Source: Pararhizobium gei (GTDB lineage: Bacteria > Pseudomonadota > Alphaproteobacteria > Rhizobiales > Rhizobiaceae). From it: a stretch of 64,000 nucleotides of DNA. Below, one piece after another: positions 19,999 through 29,918 of this stretch (within the stretch, counting starts at the first letter, position 1; each line of letters begins with the position of its first letter). Position numbers and translations under genes: made by a program. Location: positions 2,196,001 to 2,260,000 of the forward strand of contig NZ_CP119409.1 of NCBI RefSeq assembly GCF_029223885.1, in the 5' to 3' direction. Under the pieces are notes generated by a model, which was not told where the DNA came from, searched no databases, and saw only the letters and a program-made list of their open reading frames with translations.

Positions 19999-21279
19999 AT
20001 GCTCGATATCAAATGGATAAGAGACAATGCAGCAGCGCTGGATGCGGCGCTTGAAAAGCGCGGCGGGGAGCCCCTGTCGGCGGCGTTGATTTCCCTCGAT
20101 GAAAAGCGCCGCTCCCTTGTCCAGTCGCTGCAGGAGATGCAGTCGCGCCGCAACGCCGCTTCAAAGGAAATCGGCGCTGCCATGGCGCAGAAAAACGGCG
20201 AGCTCGCCGAAAGGCTGAAGACGGAAGTCGCCGAACTGAAGACGACCATGCCGGCTCTCGAGGAAGAAAGCCGGGCCTGCGATGCGGAACTGGCCGATGC
20301 CCTGTCGCGTCTTCCGAACATTCCGTTCGACGATGTGCCTGTTGGCCGCGACGAAAGCGGCAATGTGGTCAAGCATCTGAATGGCCAGAAGCCGGGCTGG
20401 AACCACCGTCCGAAGGAGCATTTCGAAATCGGCGAGGCGCTGGGCTGGCTGGACTTCGAAGGTGCTGCAAAGATTGCCGGCGCGCGTTTCACCATCGTCA
20501 AGGGCCAGCTGGCGCGCCTCGAGCGTGCGCTTGGCCAGTTCATGCTCGATCTGCACACAGGCGAGCACGGCTATCTGGAAGTCCAGCCACCGCTGATGAC
20601 CCGGGACGAGGCGATGTATGGCACCGGCCAGTTGCCGAAATTCGCAGAAGATCTGTTCAAGACAACCGACGGCCGGTGGCTGATCCCGACGGCTGAGGTA
20701 CCGCTGACCAATATGGTGCGCGAGCAGATCCTGGACATGGACGCGCTGCCGCTACGCTTCACCGCGCTCACTCCCTGTTTCCGTTCGGAAGCCGGTTCTG
20801 CAGGCCGCGATACGCGCGGTATGCTGCGCCAGCACCAGTTCAACAAGGTAGAGCTGGTTTCGATCACCGACGCGGACAGCTCGGTGGATGAGCATGAACG
20901 GATGACGGCCTGTGCCGAGGCGGTGTTGCAGCGTCTCGGCCTGCACTACCGGGTCATGACGCTCTGCACAGGCGACATGGGTTTCGGCGCACGCAAAACC
21001 TATGATCTCGAAGTCTGGCTGCCGGGGCAGGATACCTACCGGGAAATCTCCTCCTGCTCGGTCTGCGGCGATTTCCAGGCACGGCGCATGAACGCGCGCT
21101 ATCGGACCAAAGACGAGGGGCTTAAATTCGTTCACACGCTGAACGGTTCGGGCACTGCCGTCGGGCGGGCGCTGATCGCGGTCATCGAAAACTATCTGAA
21201 CGAGGATGGATCGATCACCGTCCCGGACGTATTGCTGCCATATATGGGTGGCCTGACGAAGATCGAAAAAGCTGGCTGA
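19999..21279 (+). CDS. serS: Seryl-tRNA synthetase
   Basis: Class II enzyme that charges tRNA-Ser and tRNA-Sec. 426 residues: the N-terminal antiparallel coiled coil (about residues 1-110), then the catalytic core with motif 2 [20 protein letters not shown] and motif 3 [20 protein letters not shown] 19999 has AGGA nine bases upstream. It lies between tatC and surE on one strand. Confidence 0.98.
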   Translation: MLDIKWIRDNAAALDAALEKRGGEPLSAALISLDEKRRSLVQSLQEMQSRRNAASKEIGAAMAQKNGELAERLKTEVAELKTTMPALEEESRACDAELADALSRLPNIPFDDVPVGRDESGNVVKHLNGQKPGWNHRPKEHFEIGEALGWLDFEGAAKIAGARFTIVKGQLARLERALGQFMLDLHTGEHGYLEVQPPLMTRDEAMYGTGQLPKFAEDLFKTTDGRWLIPTAEVPLTNMVREQILDMDALPLRFTALTPCFRSEAGSAGRDTRGMLRQHQFNKVELVSITDADSSVDEHERMTACAEAVLQRLGLHYRVMTLCTGDMGFGARKTYDLEVWLPGQDTYREISSCSVCGDFQARRMNARYRTKDEGLKFVHTLNGSGTAVGRALIAVIENYLNEDGSITVPDVLLPYMGGLTKIEKAG

Positions 21280-21308
21280 GCCTTGGCCTGCTGGGGTAGG
21301 GGTTGGAG

Positions 21309-22079
21309 ATGCGCATTTTACTGACGAACGACGACGGCATCCATGCCGAAGGCCTCGCCGTTCTCGAACGGATCGCCCGAACGATCTCGGATGACGTCTG
21401 GGTCGTGGCGCCTGAAACAGACCAGAGCGGTCTTGCGCATTCGCTTACACTGTCCGAACCGTTGCGCCTGCGCCAGATTTCCGAAAAACACTTCGCATTG
21501 CGCGGCACGCCAACCGATTGCGTCATTATGGCGGTACGCAAGGTGCTGGACGTCAAGCCGGATCTCATCCTCTCCGGCGTCAATGTCGGCGCCAACATGG
21601 CCGATGACGTTACCTATTCCGGGACGATCGCAGGAGCCATCGAGGGCACGCTCCAGGGGATCCGGTCCTTTGCCCTGAGCCAGGCCTACCGCCATGCCGA
21701 TGGCCCTTATGTGCCCTGGGACGTTGTCGAAACCCACGCGGCAAGACTGTTGCGCAAACTTATGACGGTCGATCTGCCCGACGGGACGTTCCTCAATCTC
21801 AATTTTCCCAATTGCGCTGCAGATGAGGTTGCTGGAACCGAAGTGACCTCACAGGGCAAGCTTGATTTCGGGTTGACGATCGATGAGCGGTCCGATGGGC
21901 GAGGACACCCCTATTTCTGGCTGCGTTTCGGCGAGAGATTTGGCGATTTCCGGGCCGGCACGGATATTCATGCGGTCCGCGAAAATAAGATTTCGGTCAC
22001 GCCGCTGAAGCTCGACCTGACGGACTATGCCGTTCAGGACCGCGTGGCGCAGGCTCTGCTGGATGGAGATGCGGTTTGA
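21309..22079 (+). CDS. surE: 5'/3'-nucleotidase SurE
   Basis: 256 residues of the SurE phosphatase family. The metal-binding motif [11 protein letters not shown] stands at the very N-terminus, which fixes the start at ATG 21309 with a GGGG-rich Shine-Dalgarno. [22 protein letters not shown] holds further active-site residues. It removes phosphate from nucleoside monophosphates and is linked to survival under stress. It overlaps pcm by 3 bases. The surE-pcm-nlpD grouping is found in many proteobacteria. Confidence 0.96.
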   Translation: MRILLTNDDGIHAEGLAVLERIARTISDDVWVVAPETDQSGLAHSLTLSEPLRLRQISEKHFALRGTPTDCVIMAVRKVLDVKPDLILSGVNVGANMADDVTYSGTIAGAIEGTLQGIRSFALSQAYRHADGPYVPWDVVETHAARLLRKLMTVDLPDGTFLNLNFPNCAADEVAGTEVTSQGKLDFGLTIDERSDGRGHPYFWLRFGERFGDFRAGTDIHAVRENKISVTPLKLDLTDYAVQDRVAQALLDGDAV

Positions 22080-22729
22080 ATTCCCGCATCGCCGATCGGG
22101 AGGGCTATGCCGCACTGTTCCTGCGTCTTCGTGGCGAGGGAATCTCGAATGCGGAATTGCTGAATGCCGTCGAGCAGACGCCCCGCGCGCTCTTCGTCCC
22201 GCCGCAATTTCAGGACGATTCCCATTCCTCACGCTTGCTTCCGTTGGACTGCGGCGCCTTCATGGAGGGATTTGATTTCGCCGTGCGTCTGCTGCACAGT
22301 CTGAACGTCCGGCCTGGGCAGCGCGTACTCGAAGTTGGCACTGGCAGCGGTTTCACCGCTGGCGTGATGGGACGCATTGCCGAGCGGGTTCTGACAATCG
22401 ACCGGTACAGGACGCTGGTCACCGGCGCGCAGAAGAACCTGGAAAAAGCAAGCATCCGAAATGTCGTGGTCCGGCAGGCCGACGGCAGCATCGGTCCGGC
22501 CGGCGAGGGGACGTTCGACCGCATCCTTATCACGGCGGCATTTTCCAGTCTGCCCCGGGTGTTTTCCGACCATCTCGTCTCGGGCGGAACAATGGTGGTG
22601 CCGATCATGATGAGCGAAACCCAATGCCGCATCGTCCGTCTGAGCCGCACCGGCAGCAGGTTCGACCGCGAAGACCTGTTCGAGGCCCCTTACCTTCCGA
22701 TCGTGCCGCAGGTCGCATCTTTTCTCTGA
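22076..22729 (+). CDS. pcm: Protein-L-isoaspartate O-methyltransferase-like protein
   Basis: 217 residues with a Rossmann-type SAM site ([16 protein letters not shown]) and the [11 protein letters not shown] motif. The family repairs isoaspartyl residues in aged proteins. The start is TTG 22076, forming a TTGA overlap with the surE stop. The usual upstream motif of the family (GQTISQP) is replaced here by [12 protein letters not shown], so substrate use may differ; I recall similar divergence in other rhizobial copies. Position in the surE cluster supports the name. Confidence 0.83.
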   Translation: MNSRIADREGYAALFLRLRGEGISNAELLNAVEQTPRALFVPPQFQDDSHSSRLLPLDCGAFMEGFDFAVRLLHSLNVRPGQRVLEVGTGSGFTAGVMGRIAERVLTIDRYRTLVTGAQKNLEKASIRNVVVRQADGSIGPAGEGTFDRILITAAFSSLPRVFSDHLVSGGTMVVPIMMSETQCRIVRLSRTGSRFDREDLFEAPYLPIVPQVASFL

Positions 22730-22975
22730 CCTGACACCGGTCGATGCGGATAAAACGCTGGGGAATGGTGATTCCGCCGTCGCTGGATATCGAGCTTGTG
22801 ATGCCTTGCTCAAGGTGTCGCAGACAAGATGCGGCAAACCCGTCTGTTAACAAATACTTAACAAAGGTCAGCCTCACGCAAGCTTTGGAGCCTAACGCAA
22901 ATTACGTTCGCACTCGGGGGCATTCCAACTTCAGATCGGTGCGAGGTCCGGGCGTAACGGCGCAGGAGACGGCAG

Positions 22976-23632
22976 ATGCAGATTGTAAACAGACTGGCAT
23001 CCGGGGCAGCAGGGGATGGCTTGGCCCGTCTTCCCGGTCGTACCGAAACCCAAATCACGACAAGCGATCTGGAAAACGCCGTTTCACCGGCAAGTTTCGG
23101 CAGCGGCTACGATCCTTCGTCGAGAGTGGCGCTGTCCGCTGAAGCCTTGCTTTTCCTGGGGCGAACCAGACGCGTCCAGGAAAAATATCCGCCCTTGACG
23201 AAAGAGGAATGGAGCAATCGCCTGTCGCCGCAACTCGCCGCGCGAGAATATCAGGAATTCGGCAAATACAGCGAAACGGGCGATCATAAGGCCTATTACC
23301 GGGCCTTCATAGAATATTTCGACAACCTGCGCGTCGAGGATCAAAACAGCCTGCGCTATTTCGGCACCCGCGATGCGGCGATTGCCGGCGCGCGGTCGCT
23401 GGAATATGATGAGGAAAGCGGCCTCGACAGCGGTGGCGGTTTCCAGACGCTCGTCAGTGTAATTCTCGACACGGACAAGCTTCAGTCGGAATTCACGGCG
23501 GCGCAGCGTACGGGTGAGCTTCCGGCTGGCGACAGTTTCGGATGGGATAGGGGCACGATCACGTATGAAGACGTGTCCCAGAGCCGAGGCGCTTTGTCGG
23601 AAATCGAAAAGTTCTATCAGGAAAATTTCTAG
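22976..23632 (+). CDS. Hypothetical protein between pcm and the NlpD-like gene
   Basis: 218 residues, not recognised. GGAGA lies just upstream of ATG 22976. There is no signal peptide or membrane segment. The first 55 residues look disordered; SSRVALSAEALLFLGRTRR begins the ordered part, which is acidic and rich in E, Y and F and carries a Gly-rich turn (DSGGGFQ). Codon use is like the neighbours, and the frame is backed by a good start site. It sits 246 bases after pcm and 216 before the LysM/LytM gene, so it may have its own promoter. No function can be given. Confidence 0.7.
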   Translation: MQIVNRLASGAAGDGLARLPGRTETQITTSDLENAVSPASFGSGYDPSSRVALSAEALLFLGRTRRVQEKYPPLTKEEWSNRLSPQLAAREYQEFGKYSETGDHKAYYRAFIEYFDNLRVEDQNSLRYFGTRDAAIAGARSLEYDEESGLDSGGGFQTLVSVILDTDKLQSEFTAAQRTGELPAGDSFGWDRGTITYEDVSQSRGALSEIEKFYQENF

Positions 23633-23848
23633 AGCCTTCCCCGCCTTATACTGATTGCTATCGACGCCGATGCCGCTGAGCGTCGTCCTGACGTGAAGCT
23701 GGCTCTGCTTCGTTCCCCGCCGTGGCGGCGGCGATCATGGTTATCAATTCATCAAAAAAAGCGAGACACAGCCCGGTTTTAACTGCGCGGTAACTCTAAT
23801 GCGTTTTAATCGACCTACACAAAGTTGCGTCCCAAGTAGGTAAGCGTC

Positions 23849-25387
23849 ATGCGTATCAGAGTTTCGTCAAGTGCAGGGAAATCCGCAGTCCGCCTTTTTG
23901 CGGCAGTGTTGCTGGCGAGTGTCGCGACAGGGTGCAGTTCCGATGCGAGCCGCTTTGGCGGGCTCTTCTCCCGGTCCGATAATGTCACAACCAACTCAAT
24001 TTCCAGCGGTGGCGGGGTTTCCCTTCCGCGTGGCGATATCCAGGGTTCCGGCATGGCGCAGATGCCTGTGGATCAATCCGGCCGCGGTGCGATCGTTGAT
24101 CAACCTTTCCCCGATCCGGTCAATACGGCGTCGACGCCGGTCTCCCGGGCACGCGAGGCGACGACCCCGATCGATGTTCAGCGCAATGTTCTCGTAGAAC
24201 CACGGTCCCGCGAAAGGTCGCTTGACCAGCCCATCCCCGTTTCCGGCGATAGCGCAAGAGCCGTGCAGACGCCCAGAACCGAAAAGACGTCATCCGACAC
24301 TGGCAAGGGTGGCTGGTCGACGGCAAATGCCCCTGCGGTCCTCCTGCGCCAGGGCGATACCATCGCCGGTCTGTCGAAGCGCTTTGGAGTTCCGGAAAAG
24401 GAAATCCTGAAAGCCAATGGTTTGAAAACGGGCGCTCAGGCTGAGCCCGGCCAGCGGATTATCATACCGACATTCGGTGTTGCCGGCAGCGCCGCCAAGG
24501 CATCGGCTTCCAACCAGGCGGCAAGCCTTGATGTGGACAAGCAGAAAAACGCGCCGATGAAGCCAAGCGACCGCGACGTCGCGATCTTGCCGGGTCAAAG
24601 CCAGTCCCGCGAAAAAGGAACCAATCGCACGGACATGACCGCCGGAAAGCAGCCTGTTGCCGGCGAGGGCGACAAGCCGGGCAGCTACACGGTCAAATCA
24701 GGTGATTCGCTGAACCGGATTGCGAAGGCGAACGGCGTCGCGGTGGAGGATCTGCGCAAGGCAAATGGTCTGACATCAGCGGCAATCCGCGTCGGCCAGA
24801 CGCTGAAGATTCCGAGCGGCTCGTCGTCTTCTCCGGATCAGGTGGTCACCGCATCGGTGCCGGCCAAGAAGATGGCTGTAAAGCCTGAAACGAAGATGAC
24901 CAAGGTCGAGGAGGCAAAACCTGCCGAATACAAGGCGCCGGTTGCCAAGGAATCGGTCACGGAAGTCGCGTCCAAGGACGATGGTTCGGAAGAATCGCCA
25001 AAGGCCACCGGCATCAGCAAATATCGCTGGCCCGTGCGCGGCCAGGTGATTGCGGGATACGGCGCCAATGTCGAGGGAAGCCGCAATGACGGCATCAACA
25101 TCTCCGTTCCGGAGGGTACTCCGATCAAGGCTGCCGAAAACGGGGTGGTCATCTATTCCGGATCGAGCCTGAAGGAGCTTGGCAACGCGGTTCTGGTCCG
25201 TCACGACGACGGCACGGTAACGGTCTACGGCAACGCCTCCGAGCTTAAAGTACAGCGCGGCCAGAAGATCCAGCGTGGCCAGACGCTGGCGGCGTCCGGC
25301 ATGAGCGGCACGGCGGTGCAGCCGCAGGTGCATTTCGAAGTGCGCAAGAATGCAAGCGCCGTCAATCCAGCGACTTTTCTCGAATAG
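23849..25387 (+). CDS. NlpD-like LysM/LytM lipoprotein with a degenerate peptidase domain
   Basis: 512 residues. A lipoprotein signal ends ASVATGC (Cys29). Two LysM domains (about 163-207 and 279-322) bind peptidoglycan, joined by disordered linkers. A C-terminal LytM (M23) domain spans 391-507. Three of the four zinc ligands of active M23 enzymes are replaced: the HxxxD pair is N413 and N417, and the HxH motif is Q493-V-H495. It should therefore be inactive as a peptidase and act like E. coli NlpD or EnvC, which switch on cell-wall amidases at the septum. Position after surE and pcm fits NlpD. It converges with the DUF815 gene. Confidence 0.88.
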   Translation: MRIRVSSSAGKSAVRLFAAVLLASVATGCSSDASRFGGLFSRSDNVTTNSISSGGGVSLPRGDIQGSGMAQMPVDQSGRGAIVDQPFPDPVNTASTPVSRAREATTPIDVQRNVLVEPRSRERSLDQPIPVSGDSARAVQTPRTEKTSSDTGKGGWSTANAPAVLLRQGDTIAGLSKRFGVPEKEILKANGLKTGAQAEPGQRIIIPTFGVAGSAAKASASNQAASLDVDKQKNAPMKPSDRDVAILPGQSQSREKGTNRTDMTAGKQPVAGEGDKPGSYTVKSGDSLNRIAKANGVAVEDLRKANGLTSAAIRVGQTLKIPSGSSSSPDQVVTASVPAKKMAVKPETKMTKVEEAKPAEYKAPVAKESVTEVASKDDGSEESPKATGISKYRWPVRGQVIAGYGANVEGSRNDGINISVPEGTPIKAAENGVVIYSGSSLKELGNAVLVRHDDGTVTVYGNASELKVQRGQKIQRGQTLAASGMSGTAVQPQVHFEVRKNASAVNPATFLE

Positions 25388-25445
25388 GACGCAGTGTCTT
25401 TGACAAGAACCCAGACCGAGAAGCTTCGCCGCTCTCCCGATTTTT

Positions 25446-26318
25446 CTACGTCAGCTCTATTTTCGTCCTCAGCCGTCCGGCAAGGTCCTGTATGAACTGC
25501 CAGGCGACGCGTCCGGACCGCGCACCGCGGGTCGTACTCCATTCCAGCGCCTCGGCATGCAGACTGGCACGGTCATAGCTCAGCCCGAAATGGGTGGCGT
25601 AGCTGTCGATCATTTCCAGATAATCGTCCTGGCTGCATTTGTAGAAGCCGAGCCACAGTCCGAAGCGATCGGAGAGCGAGACCTTTTCTTCGACCGCTTC
25701 GGACGGATTGATCGCCGTTGATTGCTCATTTTCCATCATGTGGCGGGGAAGAAGATGGCGGCGGTTGGAGGTCGCGTAGAGCAGCACGTTTGCGGGCCGC
25801 CCCTCGATGCCGCCATCGAGCACGGCTTTAAGCGACTTGTAGGACGTATCGTCGTGGTCGAAGGACAGGTCATCGCAAAAAACGATGACCGGCGCCGGCG
25901 CTGATTTCAGGATCTCCATAAGGAGAGGCAAGGTTGCAATGTCCTCGCGGTGGACCTCGACAAGTTTCACCGGCACCCCCGTTTCCCGGGCAATGCTGGC
26001 CTGCACCGCCTTGACGAGGGACGATTTTCCCATGCCGCGTGCGCCCCAGAGCAGCACGTTATTTGCCGGAAATCCTTCGGCAAAACGGCGTGTGTTGTCA
26101 GCGAGGATATCGCGGACATGATCGACGCCGCGGATCAGCGCCAGATCGACCCGGTTCGGTCGCGTCACCGGCTGGAGGTGGAGCCGCTGTGGCGTCCAGA
26201 CGAAGCACTCTGCCGCCGCCCAGTCGTTGGAGGCGGGCGCCGGGCCGGCGATGCGTTCGACGGCGGCCGTCAGCCGGCGCAACTCGGCGATCAGAATGTC
26301 GATTTTCGTATCCGGCAT
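25446..26318 (-). CDS. DUF815-family AAA+ ATPase
   Basis: 290 residues. Walker A is GARGMGKSSLVKAV (about residues 94-107), Walker B is VIVFCDDLSF, and a sensor-like ATSNRRHLLPRHM follows; this is the DUF815 signature. The role of the family is not established. The first 60 residues form a helical N-terminal part. ATG 26318 has GAGGT upstream. The gene is alone on its strand, converges on the NlpD-like gene and is divergent from yajC. Confidence 0.88.
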   Translation of the reverse strand: MPDTKIDILIAELRRLTAAVERIAGPAPASNDWAAAECFVWTPQRLHLQPVTRPNRVDLALIRGVDHVRDILADNTRRFAEGFPANNVLLWGARGMGKSSLVKAVQASIARETGVPVKLVEVHREDIATLPLLMEILKSAPAPVIVFCDDLSFDHDDTSYKSLKAVLDGGIEGRPANVLLYATSNRRHLLPRHMMENEQSTAINPSEAVEEKVSLSDRFGLWLGFYKCSQDDYLEMIDSYATHFGLSYDRASLHAEALEWSTTRGARSGRVAWQFIQDLAGRLRTKIELT

Positions 26319-26572
26319 GCAGCAACCTCATGGAACGCGACGATCGTGGCGTCTGGCGGTTCATGGCTAGCATGACGACCGTTACGGTAAAAGCCGTGAA
26401 ACCTTTGAGAAAGAGCTTCTCCCATGGCCGATTTCCTGTAAGACGCACTTGGAAAAATCCGGATTTGCAGAGTGTTGCGCAGACCCCAGCAATTCTTATA
26501 TTCCGGCAAGCTGAACATGGCCTTTCGGACGCAGATCCAAACGCCTACCCAAACGCATACAAGGAGTGACTG

Positions 26573-26908
26573 ATGTTCATTACCGAGGCTTTCGCACAGA
26601 CGGCACCCGGAGCAACCGCCGGCGGCGCCGATATCCTGATGTCGATCCTGCCGTTTCTTCTGATTTTCGTCGTCATGTACTTCCTGATCATCCGGCCGCA
26701 GCGGGCTAACATGAAGCGTCGCGAGGAGTTGTTGAAGAATATTCGTCGCGGAGACCAGGTGGTGACCAGTGGCGGCATCGTCGGCAAGGTCACAAAGGTC
26801 GTCGATGATAGCGAACTGGAAGTCGAAATTGCTGACGGCGTGAAGATTCGTGTGGTACGCAGTGGTGTATCCGAAGTCCGCGTGAAGGGTGAACCCGTCA
26901 AGGAGTGA
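26573..26908 (+). CDS. yajC: Preprotein translocase accessory subunit YajC
   Basis: 111 residues with one membrane helix (about 20-40, MSILPFLLIFVVMYFLIIRP) and the conserved RPQR motif after it. YajC joins SecDF at the Sec translocon in the inner membrane. AAGGAG precedes ATG 26573. secDF starts 61 bases after the stop. Confidence 0.95.
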   Translation: MFITEAFAQTAPGATAGGADILMSILPFLLIFVVMYFLIIRPQRANMKRREELLKNIRRGDQVVTSGGIVGKVTKVVDDSELEVEIADGVKIRVVRSGVSEVRVKGEPVKE

Positions 26909-26969
26909 GCCAGCCAGGGAGGCCGGATACAAGACCGGCCACCTGAAACGACAGACCTTCGAGAGCCAT

Positions 26970-29528
26970 ATGCCCTATTTGTCCCGCTGGAAGACCATTA
27001 CCGTCTGGCTCGTCGTGCTTTTGAGCATCTTGGTGGCTCTGCCGAATGCGCTTCCGAACGGGGCTCTGGACAGTCTGCCGGGCATGCCGAAAAAGCGGCT
27101 TATGCTCGGTCTCGATCTTCAGGGCGGATCGCAGATCACGCTGAAGGTCGAGCGGGAAAACGTCATCGCAACGCGCCTTGCAGAGGTTGTTGCGGATATC
27201 GGCAACCGGCTTCGCTCTGCCAACATCGCCTATTCGGGTCTTTCGGGAACCGGACAGGATATTCAACTGAACCTCGGCGACCCCGGGCGCGTGCAGGCGG
27301 CCCAAGCGGCGCTCAAGCCGCTGACGAACCCTGTCGAGACCGGGGGGCTGACAAAGAAGACGGTGACCGAGCTGACGCTGACGGGTTCTGCCGATGGGAC
27401 CGTGAGCGCCGACCTCACCGATGAAGGTATTGATTATCGCGTGGCTATGACTGCCGCCGCCGCGGTTGACGTTCTGGGCCGCCGCTTGACCGATCTTGGT
27501 GCGGAGCAGCCGCGGATCAGGCGACAGGGAAGCGAGCGCGTTGCGATCCAAATTCCCGGCCGTTACGATCCAGAGCAACTAAAATATATCCTCAGTCAGG
27601 CGGGAACGCTGTCGTTCCGGACGATCGACATGTCGATGCCAGTCCAGCAGGCCGTCGATGGACAGCCGCCCGTCACTTCGGAAGTTCTCTATTCCGCCGA
27701 CGATCCGCCTGTTGCCTATCTTGTGCACAAGCAGCCCGTCATTTCCAATGTGGATATTACCGACGCCATCGCAGCGATCAATGCGCAATCCGGCAATTCC
27801 GTCATTAATCTAACGCTCGGCGCCGAGGGAAGTCAGCGCCTCGCCGAAGCCACTGCGGCTGCAACGGGGATGACCCTTGCGGTCGTGCTTGATGGAGCCG
27901 TTATCGCGACCCCGCTCGTGCGCAAGGCGATCACCGAAGGAACCGTACAACTGGCTGCCGAAATGACGCCGGAAGGTGCCGGCGACCTGGCGCTCCTTCT
28001 GCGCGCCGGGGCCTTGCCGAGTCCGTTGACGATTGTCGAGGAGCGCTCGATCGGCGCAGGGCTTGGCAGCGATTCGATCCATTCCATTCTTATCGCCGGC
28101 GCCTTCGGCGCTGGTCTCGTCATGGTTTTTATGGTTGGCTTCTATGGTCTGTTCGGCGTTGTCGCCAGCCTAGCCGTCGCCTTCAACGTGATCATGATCG
28201 TTGCTGTGCTGTCCGCGACCGGCCTGGCACTGACCTTGCCCGGTATTGCCGGCATTGTGTTGACGATCGGCATGGCTGTCGATTCGAACGTTCTGATTTA
28301 TGAGCGCATCCGGGAAGAGGTTCGTCATGGTAGGCCTCTGAGGGAAGCGTTCGATTTCGGGTTCGCCCGGGCCTTCGCCGCCATCGTCGACGCGAATATC
28401 ACCACGCTGATCGCCGGCGTCATCCTGCTTTTTCTCGGAACCGGTTCGGTGCGCGGTTTCGCAGTCACGCTTGCGATCGGTATTGTGACGACGCTTTTCA
28501 CCGCTTTCACCCTGACACGCGTCATGCTCGACGTCTGGCTTGAGCGGAAACGACCGAAATATCTTCCGGACGGCATTCGCACCGGTGTCTTCGATGGCGC
28601 GGCCTTCCGCTTCATGGCGGTGCGCAATTATGTCTTTTCCCTGACGGCCGCGCTTTCGGTGGTCAGCATGCTTTTGTTCGGCGCTCTGGGGATCAATCTC
28701 GGTATCGATTTTTCCGGCGGCTCGGTCATCGAGATGAAAGCCCGGGAGGGCAATGCCGACATCGCGGATATTCGCGGCAGGCTTGAGGAACTGAATATCG
28801 GCGATGTCACGGTTCGTCCCTTCGGCTCGCCACAGGACGTGGTGGTACGAATTCATTCCCGCGAGGGTGGCGAAAATGCCGAACAGACATCGGTTCTTCT
28901 GGTTCGCGGCGAACTGGAGGATGCTTATGACATCCGCCGGGTCGAGGTGGTTGGCCCGTCCGTTTCCGGCGACCTGACTACGGCTGCGACGCTTGGCGTT
29001 CTGGTGTCCCTTCTGGCGATCCTCATCTATATCTGGGTTCGGTTCGAATGGCAGTTCGCCGCAGGTGCCATCGTTGCGACATTGCATGACGTGCTGCTGA
29101 CGATTGGCCTGTTCGTCGTCACCGGAATGGAATTCAACCTGACAAGCATTGCAGCCTTGCTCACCATCGTCGGTTATTCGCTGAACGATACGGTTGTCGT
29201 CTATGACCGTATACGCGAGAATCTGAGACGGTTTCCCAAGATGCCTTTGCCGATCCTGATCGATACGTCGATCAATCAGACGCTGTCGCGAACGATTTTG
29301 ACTGGCGCAACGACAATGCTGGCGCTGGCGGCACTGTCGCTCCTGGGCGGCGAGGCGATCCAGTCTTTCGCCGTCGTCATGCTGTTCGGCGTCGCTATCG
29401 GCACGTTTTCGTCCATTTACGTCGCCGGCCCCGTGCTTATCCTTTTCAGGTTGCGGCACGGCACGAGAGGCGGGGACACCGCAAAGGCCGCCGACCGTGA
29501 AACGCATGCCGCGGAAGGGACACAGTAA
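26970..29528 (+). CDS. secDF: Fused protein translocase SecDF
   Basis: 852 residues joining SecD and SecF in one chain. The SecD half starts at MPYLSRWKT, with GLDLQGGSQITL in the first periplasmic domain and a six-helix membrane part. The SecF half begins near residue 545 with a new membrane helix and GIDFSGGSVIEMK, and ends with the second six-helix bundle (NDTVVVYDRIREN). SecDF uses the proton gradient to help export. ATG 26970 is chosen over the in-frame GTG 26889, which lies within yajC. Downstream genes follow with a 2-base gap, so they look co-transcribed. Confidence 0.96.
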   Translation: MPYLSRWKTITVWLVVLLSILVALPNALPNGALDSLPGMPKKRLMLGLDLQGGSQITLKVERENVIATRLAEVVADIGNRLRSANIAYSGLSGTGQDIQLNLGDPGRVQAAQAALKPLTNPVETGGLTKKTVTELTLTGSADGTVSADLTDEGIDYRVAMTAAAAVDVLGRRLTDLGAEQPRIRRQGSERVAIQIPGRYDPEQLKYILSQAGTLSFRTIDMSMPVQQAVDGQPPVTSEVLYSADDPPVAYLVHKQPVISNVDITDAIAAINAQSGNSVINLTLGAEGSQRLAEATAAATGMTLAVVLDGAVIATPLVRKAITEGTVQLAAEMTPEGAGDLALLLRAGALPSPLTIVEERSIGAGLGSDSIHSILIAGAFGAGLVMVFMVGFYGLFGVVASLAVAFNVIMIVAVLSATGLALTLPGIAGIVLTIGMAVDSNVLIYERIREEVRHGRPLREAFDFGFARAFAAIVDANITTLIAGVILLFLGTGSVRGFAVTLAIGIVTTLFTAFTLTRVMLDVWLERKRPKYLPDGIRTGVFDGAAFRFMAVRNYVFSLTAALSVVSMLLFGALGINLGIDFSGGSVIEMKAREGNADIADIRGRLEELNIGDVTVRPFGSPQDVVVRIHSREGGENAEQTSVLLVRGELEDAYDIRRVEVVGPSVSGDLTTAATLGVLVSLLAILIYIWVRFEWQFAAGAIVATLHDVLLTIGLFVVTGMEFNLTSIAALLTIVGYSLNDTVVVYDRIRENLRRFPKMPLPILIDTSINQTLSRTILTGATTMLALAALSLLGGEAIQSFAVVMLFGVAIGTFSSIYVAGPVLILFRLRHGTRGGDTAKAADRETHAAEGTQ

Positions 29529-29530
29529 CC

Positions 29531-29917
29531 GTGCGCAAGCCGAGAGAACGCCTGAGCGCACATTTTCCTGGCCGTGCGCCGATCGACAGTTACGGAAATG
29601 GCGGGTTTCGTTTCGCCGATATGTCCCATCGGGGATCGCTGCTCATGCTTCCCTCCGGGATCTACGGCTGGGATATGGCGGAAGGCGATCCTTTAACACC
29701 GGATGATTTTCACCGCGTCATCGAGGAAGCCGCCGACATCGAAGTGCTGCTTGTGGGAACGGGCAAGGATATCCGTCCTTTGCCGAAGGATATCAAAGCC
29801 ATGTTCCGCAATGGCAGCATATCATCGGATCCGATGAGCACGGGGGCGGCGGTCAGAACCTATAATATCATGCTTGCCGAATCGCGTGCGGTGGCCGCCG
29901 CCTTGATTGCCGTCTGA
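29531..29917 (+). CDS. Mth938/NDUFAF3-like domain protein (DUF498)
   Basis: 128 residues, start GTG 29531 only 2 bases after the secDF stop. The core (IDSYGNGGFRFAD, GSLLMLPSG, EVLLVGTG, GIxSDPMSTGAAVRTYN-like end) matches the Mth938 fold. The mitochondrial relative NDUFAF3 is a complex I assembly factor. No signal peptide or membrane helix is seen, so it is probably cytoplasmic. Its close spacing to secDF and to the next gene, also related to a complex I assembly factor, suggests a shared task. Confidence 0.85.
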   Translation: MRKPRERLSAHFPGRAPIDSYGNGGFRFADMSHRGSLLMLPSGIYGWDMAEGDPLTPDDFHRVIEEAADIEVLLVGTGKDIRPLPKDIKAMFRNGSISSDPMSTGAAVRTYNIMLAESRAVAAALIAV

Positions 29918-29918
29918 C

